A stretch of DNA of 64,000 bases from a bacterium (GTDB taxonomy: Bacteria; Myxococcota_A; Bradymonadia; UBA7976; UBA1532), in the NCBI GenBank assembly GCA_030427205.1, contig JAUHXC010000021.1, forward strand, positions 1-64,000, written 5' to 3'. The number at the start of each line of letters is the position of its first letter. Position 1 is the first letter of the stretch. The notes under the pieces are model-generated. The model had not been told where the DNA came from, did not search any database, and was given only the letters and a program-made list of their open reading frames with translations. A program made the translations under genes and the position numbers. This document shows positions 1 through 7,847 of this stretch, one piece after another.

Positions 1-1262
1 TGGTGGCCGTGGAGGGCGTGGGTCTGCTCGCCGGTCGACGCGTCCCACAACCGCACCGTGTTGTCCCCTGACGCCAAGGCGAGGCGCTGCCCGTCCGGCG
101 ACCATACGATCACCTTGACCGGGCGTTGGTGACGGTCGAGCGAGTGGGTCTGCTCGCCAGTCGACGTGTTCCACAGTCGCACGGCGTTGTCGCGTGACGC
201 CGAGGCGAGGCGCTGCCCGTCCGGCGACCACACCACCGCCGTGACTGTATTCTGGTAGCCGTGGAGGGCGTGGGTCTGCTCGCCGGTCGACGCGTCCCAC
301 AACCGCACGGTGTTGTCCCCTGACGCCGAGGCGAGGCGTTGCCCGTCCGGCGACCACACCACCGCTGTGACCGAGTCTTGGTGGCCGTGGAGGGCGTGGG
401 CCTGCTCGCCGGTCGACGCATCCCACACCCGAACCGTCTTGTCCCGCGAGGCCGAGGCGAGGCGCTGGCCATCCGGCGACCACATCACCGCCGTGACCGA
501 GTCTTGGTGGCCTTGGAGTGCGTGGGTCTGCTCGCCGGTCGACGCGTCCCACACCCGAACCGTCTTGTCGTCTGACGTCGAGGCGAGGCGCTGCCCGTCC
601 GGCGACCACGCCACCGCTCTGACCCAGTCACAGTGGCCGTGGAGTGTTTGGGTCTGCTCGCCGGTCGACGCGTCCCACACCCGCACGGTGCTGTCCCGTG
701 ACGCCGAGGCGAGGCGCTGGCCGTCCGGGGACCACACCACCGCCGCGACAATGCCTTGGTGGCCGTGGAGGGCGTGGGTCTGCTCACCGGTCGACGCGTC
801 CCACACCCGCACCGTCTTGTCGTCTGACGCCGAGGCGAGGTGCTGGCCATCCGGCGACCACACCACCGCTCTGACCCAGTGCTGGTGGCTGTGGAGTGAG
901 TGGGTCTGTTCGCCGGTCGACGCGTCCCACACCCGCACCGTGTTGTCGTCTGACGCCGAGGCGAGGCGCTGGCTGTCCGGCGACCACACCACCGCCACGA
1001 CCTCACGCCGGTGGCCGTGGAGTGCGTGGGTTTGCTCACCGGTCGACGCGTCCCACACCCGCACCGTCTTGTCGTCTGACGCCGAGGCGAGGCGCTGGCC
1101 ATCCGGCGACCACACCACCGCTCTGACCCACCGTTGGTGGCCGTGGAGTGTGTGGGTCTGCTCGCCGGTCGACGCGTCCCACACTCGCACCGTGTTGTCG
1201 TCTGACGCCGAGGCGAGGTGCTGGCCGTCCGGCGAGCACACCACCGCTCTGACCCAATCCAT
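1..1262 (-). repeat. Tandem 126-bp WD40-coding repeat array (10 units in window)
   Basis: Ten direct repeats of exactly 126 bp (42 codons) lie head to tail and continue past the left edge. The core of each unit (SPDGQRLAS, then TVR, then WDASTGEQTH) is almost invariant in protein and nearly so in DNA. Differences cluster at the three residues just after the Gly-His and at the two residues around the Ser-x-Asp turn. The two most C-terminal units in the window are the most diverged. The period, the reading frame and the lack of spacers show this is a coding beta-propeller array and not a CRISPR or satellite. Confidence 0.95.
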
Positions 1263-4200
1263 CGCCGGCGGCCGTCCCCCCCCCTGGCGCGTGCGCGGGA
1301 GGGCGAGCGCGGTGGGCAGCGCAGCGCCGGCGGTACGGATCCCACGTCCCCGGGCCCCTGCGACTGATCCCCCGCGCCACGCCACGCCACGCAGGTCGGT
1401 GCGCTCGAGGTTCGCGTCCACCAGCCGCGCGTCGCGGGCCGCGGTCCGCGCGAGGCACGCCCCCACGGCGCTGACCCGCTCCAGGTTCGCCCGGTCGAGG
1501 CGGGCGTCGTTCAGCCGGGCCCGATCGAGCCGCGCGCCGGTGAAGTCGACGTCGCTCAGGTCGGCCTTGGCCAGCAGCGCGTCGCTCAGGTCGACGCCGA
1601 CGAGCCGCGCGCCGGAGAGGTCGGTCTCGGCCAGCGAGACCGCGCGCAGGTCGGCGCCGTCGGGTACCGCCACCGCCGGCGCCGTCCGGGCGAGGTGCAC
1701 CAGCAGCCGCGCGGCGTTGCCCGCCGCCGCCGCGTTCTGCGCCGGCTCCTGCCCCGCGCGGCCGGTCGCGAGCCAGTCCCGCGTCGCGGTGATCGCCGGG
1801 TGCTCGGCCCAGGCCGTAGGCGGGCCGAGCAGCTCGGCGAAGAAAGCCAGCACCTCGGGGGTCAGCGGGCGGGTCGCCAGCGCTGCGGCCGGATCGGCGG
1901 GTAGCGTCGCCAGCAGCCGGCGGGCGAAGAAGAACTCGAGGAATGACTTGTGGGCGAAGCGATAGGCCTCGCCCCGGCGCACGAAGAACGCGCCGCCGCG
2001 GATCTCGAAGCGGGCCGAGGCGAGGTTCACGTCGTCGGCGAGCCGCAGCCGCTGCTGCACCATGTGGTCCAGCTCGGTCGAGGGGCACTCGGCGCGGCCG
2101 GTGCGCCACAGGTCCTCCGCCAGCCGCTCGGCGAAGGCCTCCTTCTCGGCGGGGGTGAACAGCTCGTCAGCGCTGGTATTGGCCAGCCAGCGCTCGAGGT
2201 AGCGCTGGTAGACATCGGCCCGGGTGACCGTCGCGCCGGGGGTGAGGTCGTCGAGGGTCTGCAGCACCATGCCCAGCAGCAGCGGGCGCTCGGCGAGGTC
2301 GCCGAGGGGATAGACCCGGGCGATGCGTTCGAGCGCGTCGTCGGCGTCGTCGGCCTTGGCTTGCACCACCAGCAGCTTCTGCTGCTCTTCGCTCAGCGGC
2401 TGTACGTCGACGCGCAGCGGCGCGCCGCCCAGCGCGCGGGTGAGCGTGGCCGTCAGCGCGTCGTCCGACTCGAAGTAGTGATCGCGCGACGAGACGAGCA
2501 CCGGGCGGCCCTCGCCGGCGCGGACCATCGCCTCCAGGCGGTTGCTCAGCTCGCCGGCGGTGACGCGGGTGGCCAGCTCGTCGAGGCCGTCGAAGCAGGG
2601 GACGAGCAGGCGGCTATATATAAGGAGTCGCAGAGCGGCGCGGTTGGCCGGCGTATCGTCGAGGCCGGCGGCGTCGAGCAGCAGCGCCCGTGGCTCGCAG
2701 TGAGCGTCGGCGGCGGCGAGGTCGACGACCAGCGGCAGCGGGGCCTCGCCGGTGAGGTCGTCGGCCGCCGACCAGCAGCGACGGGCCCATTCGACCAGCA
2801 GGGTGGATTTACCGCGGCCGTACTCGCCGAGGACGAGGGCGCCGGTGTCGTTGGGGTCGTCGAGCCAGCGGTCGAGGGTGGCGAGGCCCGAGGCTTCTGA
2901 GTCATCGATCCTCACCGTCAGGTCGACAAAGGCGCCGTTGACGTCGGCCAGCTTGGCCGCGCGGCGGTCGGCGAGGTCGGCTCGGACGTCGTCGAAGCGG
3001 GCGCGCATCGTTCGGACGCGCCCGACGTAGTCATCGGGTGTATCGCGCCACTCGACCGTCCGCTGAAGGATGGCGCCGACCGCTCTGGCCCACCGTTGGC
3101 CGAAGTCCGTCTCGCACCCCCCGAGCCATGTGCCGCTGTGATCCGAGATGAAGGCAACCTCGAAACCGAAGGCAAACCCCGTGGAACCACTCGACTCAGC
3201 GGGTTGGCTGCATGTGATGATCATCGCGCGCTGCGCGCCCTCGGCGGTCGCGATCAGCCTCTCTCGCTCAGCGTTGCCGGCAAGTCCGAGCGGCTTGGAA
3301 TCTCGTGCACCGAACGTGACATCGATGCCGTGCGCCCGCTGTTTGCCCAGCCGCGATGGGTCGAGCGCCAGTCGAACGGACGCCCCGTGCTCCGGTTGAG
3401 CCATCAAGCCCGCCAGAGCGCTGGCCGCCGCGCCATCCCAAACCCCCTCTCCCGGCGACTTCCACCGCGCACCCGCGTTTGCGAAGACCTCGAACCCCTC
3501 CACCCCCCACGCCCGGATCTCATCCCCCGCCCGCGCCGCCAACGCGCCGTGTACAGCCTCCAGGGGCAAGACATCCGCCGGCAGCACCACCTCGCGCAGC
3601 GACTGCCGCGCCTGCTCTACGGTGGTCAGCCCGTCCAGCGTATCGACCAGCTCCTGCAGCCGCCGCGCCCGCATGCCGTTCGGCCGCAGCGCCGCGATGT
3701 CCAGCAGCGTCTCCTCGGCCTCCTCGATGGCATTCACGATGCCATCGATGCCACCCGAGCCACTCAGTATGCCATCTGAGCCATCGCCCAGCATGCCATG
3801 CATGCCATCCAGCCAGTCGGCATACCGCCCTTCGACCACCCGCGCCCGATACACCAGGCTCGCCGCCGCCACCGGCACCACCGGCGTTGCCTCCCCGTAT
3901 CGCCGCGACCGCCCCACCCGCACATGACCCAGGTCGACGTCGGCGACAATCACCCCCTCGTCCCCCGGCTCCAGCAGGCCCACCCGCTCGGGGAAGCGCC
4001 GCAGCTCGCCGATGGCCCCCTCGTCGACGAAGATCGACGTGCCGCCGTCTCGCGCCCCGTTGGCATACAAGACCGGCCGCTTGTAGCGCCGCGCCTCCTC
4101 CCAGGCCTTGGCCCCGAACTCGGTCGTCGTATGCATCGGCGTCAGGCTGGGCACCGCCAGGAAGCGGCAGCGGTCCAGCTCGTCTTGCGCGACGAGCCCG

Positions 4201-4847
4201 CGCCACGCGTCGCTCTGGCGGTCGAGGAAGTCGAGGCAGACGAAGACTCCCAGCGGGCCGGGCATGCCTTCGGGCAGCTCGATCGGATCCCAGCGGTCGC
4301 CCGGGGTCAGGTCGGGCTCGAAGTGGGCCTTCATCAGCTTGGTCTGCAAGCCGACGAGCCGCCCCTCCGCCAGCACCGGCGAGACCGCTCGGCCGCGCGC
4401 GGGCGCTTGATGCCATCCCAAGGCGGCGTAGATGCCTTTGGCCTCGATGCCGCGGGCGGCCAGCTCGGGTGATTCGAAGTCGAGCGCGGCGCCCTCGACG
4501 GCGTGGCTGCCGCCGATGATCACCAGCCCGCTGTCGCGGGTGGCCTCGGCCAGATCGGGCAGCAGCTCCCACGGCAGGCTGTACTCGGGGAAGAGCGCCA
4601 CCCGCACCTGCCAGCGCTGAAGGTGCTCGAGGATCGCCCGCACCTTGCGCCGCAGCTGCTCGACATAGCCCGCGCGCAGGTCGGCCCGCAGTTGGCGCAG
4701 CTCTTTGCGCTTGCCCCGCGGGCGGCCGAAGTGGTCCGGCTTGCCGAATTCGAACAGCGGATCGGTCAGCGGCGAGCGGCGGAAGGCCAGCGCGGCGGGC
4801 AGAAAGTCGATCTGCACCACCGCGACCCGGGTGCGGCGTGAAGTCAC
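1..4847 (-). CDS. CN-hydrolase / NACHT NTPase / pentapeptide / WD40 fusion protein (partial, C-terminus beyond left edge)
   Basis: One frame stays open from a GTG at 4847 to the window edge, giving at least 1615 residues. Residues about 6-260 form a nitrilase-type C-N hydrolase with the Glu-Lys-Cys triad visible as E88 (FPEYS), K173 (KLMKAH) and C204 (VCLDF). Residues about 640-990 are a NACHT/STAND NTPase: Walker A GEYGRGKST with K680, Walker B CFDGLDEL near 751-758, and a late FAHKSFLEFFFARR motif near 965 that is typical of NACHT proteins. Residues about 1060-1155 are pentapeptide repeats (ADLRAV, TDLSGA, ANLERT). From 1196 come ten 42-residue WD40 repeats. The family is a signalling ATPase that oligomerises when its repeats sense a ligand; the hydrolase is the presumed effector. 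The GTG is chosen because RVAVVQ is the usual nitrilase start; no good ribosome site is seen. The TonB-like gene lies 84 bp upstream on the same strand. Confidence 0.85.
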   Translation of the reverse strand, partial: MTSRRTRVAVVQIDFLPAALAFRRSPLTDPLFEFGKPDHFGRPRGKRKELRQLRADLRAGYVEQLRRKVRAILEHLQRWQVRVALFPEYSLPWELLPDLAEATRDSGLVIIGGSHAVEGAALDFESPELAARGIEAKGIYAALGWHQAPARGRAVSPVLAEGRLVGLQTKLMKAHFEPDLTPGDRWDPIELPEGMPGPLGVFVCLDFLDRQSDAWRGLVAQDELDRCRFLAVPSLTPMHTTTEFGAKAWEEARRYKRPVLYANGARDGGTSIFVDEGAIGELRRFPERVGLLEPGDEGVIVADVDLGHVRVGRSRRYGEATPVVPVAAASLVYRARVVEGRYADWLDGMHGMLGDGSDGILSGSGGIDGIVNAIEEAEETLLDIAALRPNGMRARRLQELVDTLDGLTTVEQARQSLREVVLPADVLPLEAVHGALAARAGDEIRAWGVEGFEVFANAGARWKSPGEGVWDGAAASALAGLMAQPEHGASVRLALDPSRLGKQRAHGIDVTFGARDSKPLGLAGNAERERLIATAEGAQRAMIITCSQPAESSGSTGFAFGFEVAFISDHSGTWLGGCETDFGQRWARAVGAILQRTVEWRDTPDDYVGRVRTMRARFDDVRADLADRRAAKLADVNGAFVDLTVRIDDSEASGLATLDRWLDDPNDTGALVLGEYGRGKSTLLVEWARRCWSAADDLTGEAPLPLVVDLAAADAHCEPRALLLDAAGLDDTPANRAALRLLIYSRLLVPCFDGLDELATRVTAGELSNRLEAMVRAGEGRPVLVSSRDHYFESDDALTATLTRALGGAPLRVDVQPLSEEQQKLLVVQAKADDADDALERIARVYPLGDLAERPLLLGMVLQTLDDLTPGATVTRADVYQRYLERWLANTSADELFTPAEKEAFAERLAEDLWRTGRAECPSTELDHMVQQRLRLADDVNLASARFEIRGGAFFVRRGEAYRFAHKSFLEFFFARRLLATLPADPAAALATRPLTPEVLAFFAELLGPPTAWAEHPAITATRDWLATGRAGQEPAQNAAAAGNAARLLVHLARTAPAVAVPDGADLRAVSLAETDLSGARLVGVDLSDALLAKADLSDVDFTGARLDRARLNDARLDRANLERVSAVGACLARTAARDARLVDANLERTDLRGVAWRGGSVAGARGRGIRTAGAALPTALALPRTRQGGGRPPAMDWVRAVVCSPDGQHLASASDDNTVRVWDASTGEQTHTLHGHQRWVRAVVWSPDGQRLASASDDKTVRVWDASTGEQTHALHGHRREVVAVVWSPDSQRLASASDDNTVRVWDASTGEQTHSLHSHQHWVRAVVWSPDGQHLASASDDKTVRVWDASTGEQTHALHGHQGIVAAVVWSPDGQRLASASRDSTVRVWDASTGEQTQTLHGHCDWVRAVAWSPDGQRLASTSDDKTVRVWDASTGEQTHALQGHQDSVTAVMWSPDGQRLASASRDKTVRVWDASTGEQAHALHGHQDSVTAVVWSPDGQRLASASGDNTVRLWDASTGEQTHALHGYQNTVTAVVWSPDGQRLASASRDNAVRLWNTSTGEQTHSLDRHQRPVKVIVWSPDGQRLALASGDNTVRLWDASTGEQTHALHGH

Positions 4848-4931
4848 CGGGGCAGTGTGCCCGCTGGCTGGCCGGTCCGCAACGTGGCGCGGCGGGCGTG
4901 TAAGGTGGGTGTCATCGGGTCGAGGCGGCGA

Positions 4932-5549
4932 TCAGTCGCGGTGCCGGAAGCTCAGCCGGATGCGCAGGCCCTTCTGCACCACCGGCCGCCCGTCGACGAT
5001 CTGCGCCCGGTAGCGCCAGCGCTTCACCGCGCGTATCGCCGCCTTGCCGAAGCCATAGCCCGGCGGGTTCTCTTCGAGGACGCGCACGTTCTCGGTGCTG
5101 CCCGTCGGGCCGATGTCGAAGGCGAGCAGCGCGACGCCCTCGACCTGCTCGATCGTCGCCTTGCGCGGCATCGTCGGGTTGACCCGCACGATCGGCGTGG
5201 CGGCGGCGTCGGTCACCGCCGACTCGGTCACCCCGGCGGTCTGGCGCAGGTTCAGCTCGGCCCGCGGCGTCGCGCCGAGGCCGGCGGCGATCATCGGCGT
5301 GCCGGGCGCGCCGGGCGCGGCGGTGGGCATGCTCGGCGGCGGCGGCTCGTCGGCCATGGTCGGCTTGTGGGGCAGGGTGCGCGGCTTCTCGGTGGGCGGG
5401 GTATCGCGCACGACGCGCACCATCTCGATGGGCGGCGCGGCGGTCGGCTCGGCGATGGCGCCGTCCTGCTCGCCGATGAGCGCCTGCATGCCGAGGAAGA
5501 CGGCGGCGGTGACGATGATGGCGGCGCCGACGGTCAGCAGATAGCGCAT
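4932..5549 (-). CDS. TonB-family C-terminal domain protein
   Basis: This 205-residue protein has an N-terminal membrane segment (residues 4-22), a Pro-rich periplasmic stretch (about 38-90) and a TonB-type C-terminal domain (about 110-205) containing the family pattern of a polar start, a central GYGFGKAAIRAVKRWRY helix and a last strand GLRIRLSF. Such proteins span the periplasm and transmit inner-membrane energy to outer-membrane receptors, or act in related envelope roles. No ExbB, ExbD or receptor gene lies next to it. The ATG start puts the membrane helix at the extreme N-terminus. The giant NACHT gene starts 84 bp downstream on the same strand, so the two could share a transcript, but nothing else links them. 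Confidence 0.8.
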   Translation of the reverse strand: MRYLLTVGAAIIVTAAVFLGMQALIGEQDGAIAEPTAAPPIEMVRVVRDTPPTEKPRTLPHKPTMADEPPPPSMPTAAPGAPGTPMIAAGLGATPRAELNLRQTAGVTESAVTDAAATPIVRVNPTMPRKATIEQVEGVALLAFDIGPTGSTENVRVLEENPPGYGFGKAAIRAVKRWRYRAQIVDGRPVVQKGLRIRLSFRHRD

Positions 5550-5648
5550 GGCGGGGCTCCTCGGTCGAAGGGGGCGTCAGGGTAGCACCCCTCGGAACTC
5601 ATGGGGCAGCAGCCTGTCGCACGCGCGAACCCGCTGGAGGAGAGCCCC

Positions 5649-6383
5649 ATGTCCCGCTTCGACTTCATCTGTGATGCCCAGGAATCCAACGAGATCGACG
5701 GCGAAGGCGTCGAGCTGCACTGCCATCGCTGTCAGACGACGGTGCACGACCTTTCGGCCCTGACCCGCGACGACGCGGCGGCGCTGCTGGATGGCCAGGT
5801 GGGCCCGCTGTGCGGGCGGCTGCGCCTGGATGCCGAGCTGCAGCCGATCTTCGCGCCGCCGCGCTCGCCGGTGCGTGGGCTGGTCGCGGTCAGCGCCGCG
5901 CTGGTGGGCGCGGCGGGCATCGCGGCGATGGTATTGGCCCCGCCGCCCGGCGCGGCCGAGACGTCCGGGCCGCGTCCGGGCGCCGGGGTGCTGGGCGGGC
6001 CCGACGGGCAGGCGATGGGCGAAGGCGGGGTGAAGAGTCGGCTCGATCTGCTGATCGCCGACGCGGTCAGCCGGGCGCGGGGCGAGGCCGTCGACGACCG
6101 GCCACGCCACGCGTCCACCGACGGGCTGCCCGACGATGGGTTGACCCCCGAAGAGCGCGCCGACGGAGCGCTCGAAGAGTGGCGGGGCGCGCATCGACCG
6201 CAGGCCGTGCGCGCGGGGCCGATACCCAAGCGCCGGTTCGATGGCATGATCGCAAGCCCTGCGTATCAGCTCGACGTATACCGTGAGCCGCTGCCCGTCG
6301 GTGGGCCGGCCGGCCAGCAGGCGCGGCCTATGGGGCGGCCCATGCCTATGCCGGTCAAGTATTCTCGGACAACCAAGCGTTGA
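5649..6383 (+). CDS. Small zinc-ribbon membrane protein (function unknown)
   Basis: The ATG at 5649 follows a good GGAGGAGAG ribosome site and gives 244 residues. The N-terminal 60 residues carry four cysteines (C8, C25, C28, C55) in the order CDAQE, HCHRC, LSALTRDD and CGR, a pattern I know from a small zinc-ribbon module of exported or membrane proteins in Bacteroidetes and Myxococcota. One membrane helix follows (about 74-95); the remaining 150 residues are Pro/Gly/Arg-rich and probably periplasmic and disordered. The 3' end overlaps the converging DUF2505-like gene by 29 bp. I cannot give a biochemical role. Confidence 0.7.
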   Translation: MSRFDFICDAQESNEIDGEGVELHCHRCQTTVHDLSALTRDDAAALLDGQVGPLCGRLRLDAELQPIFAPPRSPVRGLVAVSAALVGAAGIAAMVLAPPPGAAETSGPRPGAGVLGGPDGQAMGEGGVKSRLDLLIADAVSRARGEAVDDRPRHASTDGLPDDGLTPEERADGALEEWRGAHRPQAVRAGPIPKRRFDGMIASPAYQLDVYREPLPVGGPAGQQARPMGRPMPMPVKYSRTTKR

Positions 6384-6846
6384 TGACCGCGGCGCCGCGG
6401 TCGAGCTCGACCTTGGCGTTGTCGAGCGCCGTCGCTTCGATGCGCTTGCCGAGCATCGGCATCTTCACGCTGAAGCTCATGCGCGTCGTGCGGGTGCAGC
6501 GGCCGTCGGGCAGGGCCGCCAGCCGCACTTCGCCGCGGCCCGAGAAGGCCGAGAACGCCGCCATCGATACGTCGTAGCGCCAGACGCCGCCTTCGAGCCG
6601 CCCGCGCTCGGTATAGGTCAGCCGCTCGCCCACCGCCCGCCGCAGCGCCTTGGGGATGGCCACCTTCGGCGTCACCACCATGTCCCGCAGCTGCGCGTCG
6701 CCCTCGCGGCGCACCGGATCGATGGTGCAGTCGAGGTAGCCCAGGCCGTCGACGAGGAAGCGCTCGCTCCAGTCGGGGTCGAGCCAGAGCGACCAGTAGC
6801 GCTCGGGGCTGCAGTCGATGACATGGTCGACGACGTACTCTTTCAT
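6355..6846 (-). CDS. DUF2505-like SRPBCC/START-fold protein
   Basis: This 163-residue protein begins KEYVVDHVIDCSPERYW and ends with an amphipathic helix containing LDRGAAVINAWL. The layout (short N-terminal strand, SPERYW helix, long antiparallel sheet, C-terminal helix) matches the DUF2505 branch of the START-like lipid or hydrophobe-binding fold. No catalytic residues are known for the family, so a ligand cannot be named. I chose the internal ATG at 6846 because a GGAGG lies five bases upstream; a GTG two codons earlier overlaps that site. It converges on the zinc-ribbon gene with a 29-bp overlap. Confidence 0.7.
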   Translation of the reverse strand: MKEYVVDHVIDCSPERYWSLWLDPDWSERFLVDGLGYLDCTIDPVRREGDAQLRDMVVTPKVAIPKALRRAVGERLTYTERGRLEGGVWRYDVSMAAFSAFSGRGEVRLAALPDGRCTRTTRMSFSVKMPMLGKRIEATALDNAKVELDRGAAVINAWLSENT

Positions 6847-6971
6847 GGCCACCTCCGCCGCCGTTCATCGCCCGCCGGCGGGGCGGCTGTCCAGCACTTG
6901 CCGTCACCCGGATGCCACATCGGCGGCCGCCGCGGTATCCTGCTGGATATCGGCTCTGCTCGGAGGCGCTC

Positions 6972-7847
6972 TTGGCCAAGTGGATGGACGCGATCGACGG
7001 CATGCGGCTGCGCGCGCTGCGCCTGCAAGGGGCCCGCAGCCGGCGCTTCGACACCGACTTGGGGCGGCTGCACGCGCTCGACTGGCGCGGGCGCGGCGAG
7101 CGGCCGCCCATCGCGCTGTTTCACGGGCTGGCCTCGTGCGCGGTGGACTACGCGCCGCTGATGCGGCGGCTGCGGCGGCGGCATCGGCGCATCATCGCGC
7201 CCGACCTGCCGGGCCACGGCCGCTCGGAGACCCCCGACGCGCCGCTGACCGCCGACCGGCTCACCGCCTCGATGCTGGCGGTCATGGACCGGGTCATCGA
7301 CGAGCCGGTGATCGTCTTCGGCAACTCGCTGGGCGGCATCGCGGCCATCCGCTACGCCCAGGCCCGGCCGGAGAACGTGCGCGCGCTGGTGCTCGCCTCG
7401 CCGGGCGGCGCGCCGATGGATGCGGCGACGCTGGCCGCGTTCAAGCAGACGTTCGACCTGACCTCGAAGGCCGCCGCGCAGGACTTCATGCGCCGGGTGC
7501 TGGGCGCGCCGCAGCCGGGGATGTCTCTGCTGGCCCGCGGGGCGCGGGTGCGGATGACCCGCCCGGGGCCGCGCAGCCTGCTGGCCAACGTGACGCCCGA
7601 GGTGCTGCTGCGGCCCGAAGACGTGGCCGGCTTGCGGCCGCCGACTTTGATTCTGTGGGGCGAGCAGGACGACGTGCTGCCCCACGCCTCGCGGCGATTC
7701 TTCAGCGCGAACCTGCCGCCGCACGCCCGCTTCGAGCCGCTGCCCGGCTTCGGGCATACGCCGTACATGGACGATCTGCGCGGCTTCGATCGCCGCCTGC
7801 GGGCCTGGGTCGATGGCTTGGATGCCATGGGCAGCGTGACCCGATGA
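6972..7847 (+). CDS. Alpha/beta hydrolase
   Basis: A 291-residue alpha/beta-hydrolase with the nucleophile elbow GNSLGG (S119), an oxyanion-hole motif ALFHGLAS, an acid near residue 233 in WGEQDD and a catalytic His near 262 in GFGHTP. The layout is that of lipase, esterase or C-C hydrolase-type enzymes; substrate unknown. A TTG start at 6972 is preferred because GGAGG sits five bases before it; the next ATG, at 6984, has worse spacing. The stop overlaps the start of the beta-lactamase-family gene (ATGA), so the two are translationally coupled and probably act on related ester or amide substrates. Confidence 0.85.
   Translation: MAKWMDAIDGMRLRALRLQGARSRRFDTDLGRLHALDWRGRGERPPIALFHGLASCAVDYAPLMRRLRRRHRRIIAPDLPGHGRSETPDAPLTADRLTASMLAVMDRVIDEPVIVFGNSLGGIAAIRYAQARPENVRALVLASPGGAPMDAATLAAFKQTFDLTSKAAAQDFMRRVLGAPQPGMSLLARGARVRMTRPGPRSLLANVTPEVLLRPEDVAGLRPPTLILWGEQDDVLPHASRRFFSANLPPHARFEPLPGFGHTPYMDDLRGFDRRLRAWVDGLDAMGSVTR

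Noticed and set aside
1..1262. Tandem repeats resembling a CRISPR or satellite array
   Set aside because: The period is exactly 42 codons, the repeats are contiguous with no unique spacers, and they translate to WD40 units.
310..1965. Long open frames on the plus strand opposite the WD40 gene
   Set aside because: They follow the 126-bp period of the real gene, encode low-complexity Ser/Arg/Trp sequence and have no domain. The minus-strand frame encodes clear WD40 and NACHT motifs.
2610..2625. TATATATA-like box in GC-rich DNA
   Set aside because: It lies inside the NACHT coding frame (LLIYSRLL) and has no partner promoter element; likely just rare codons.
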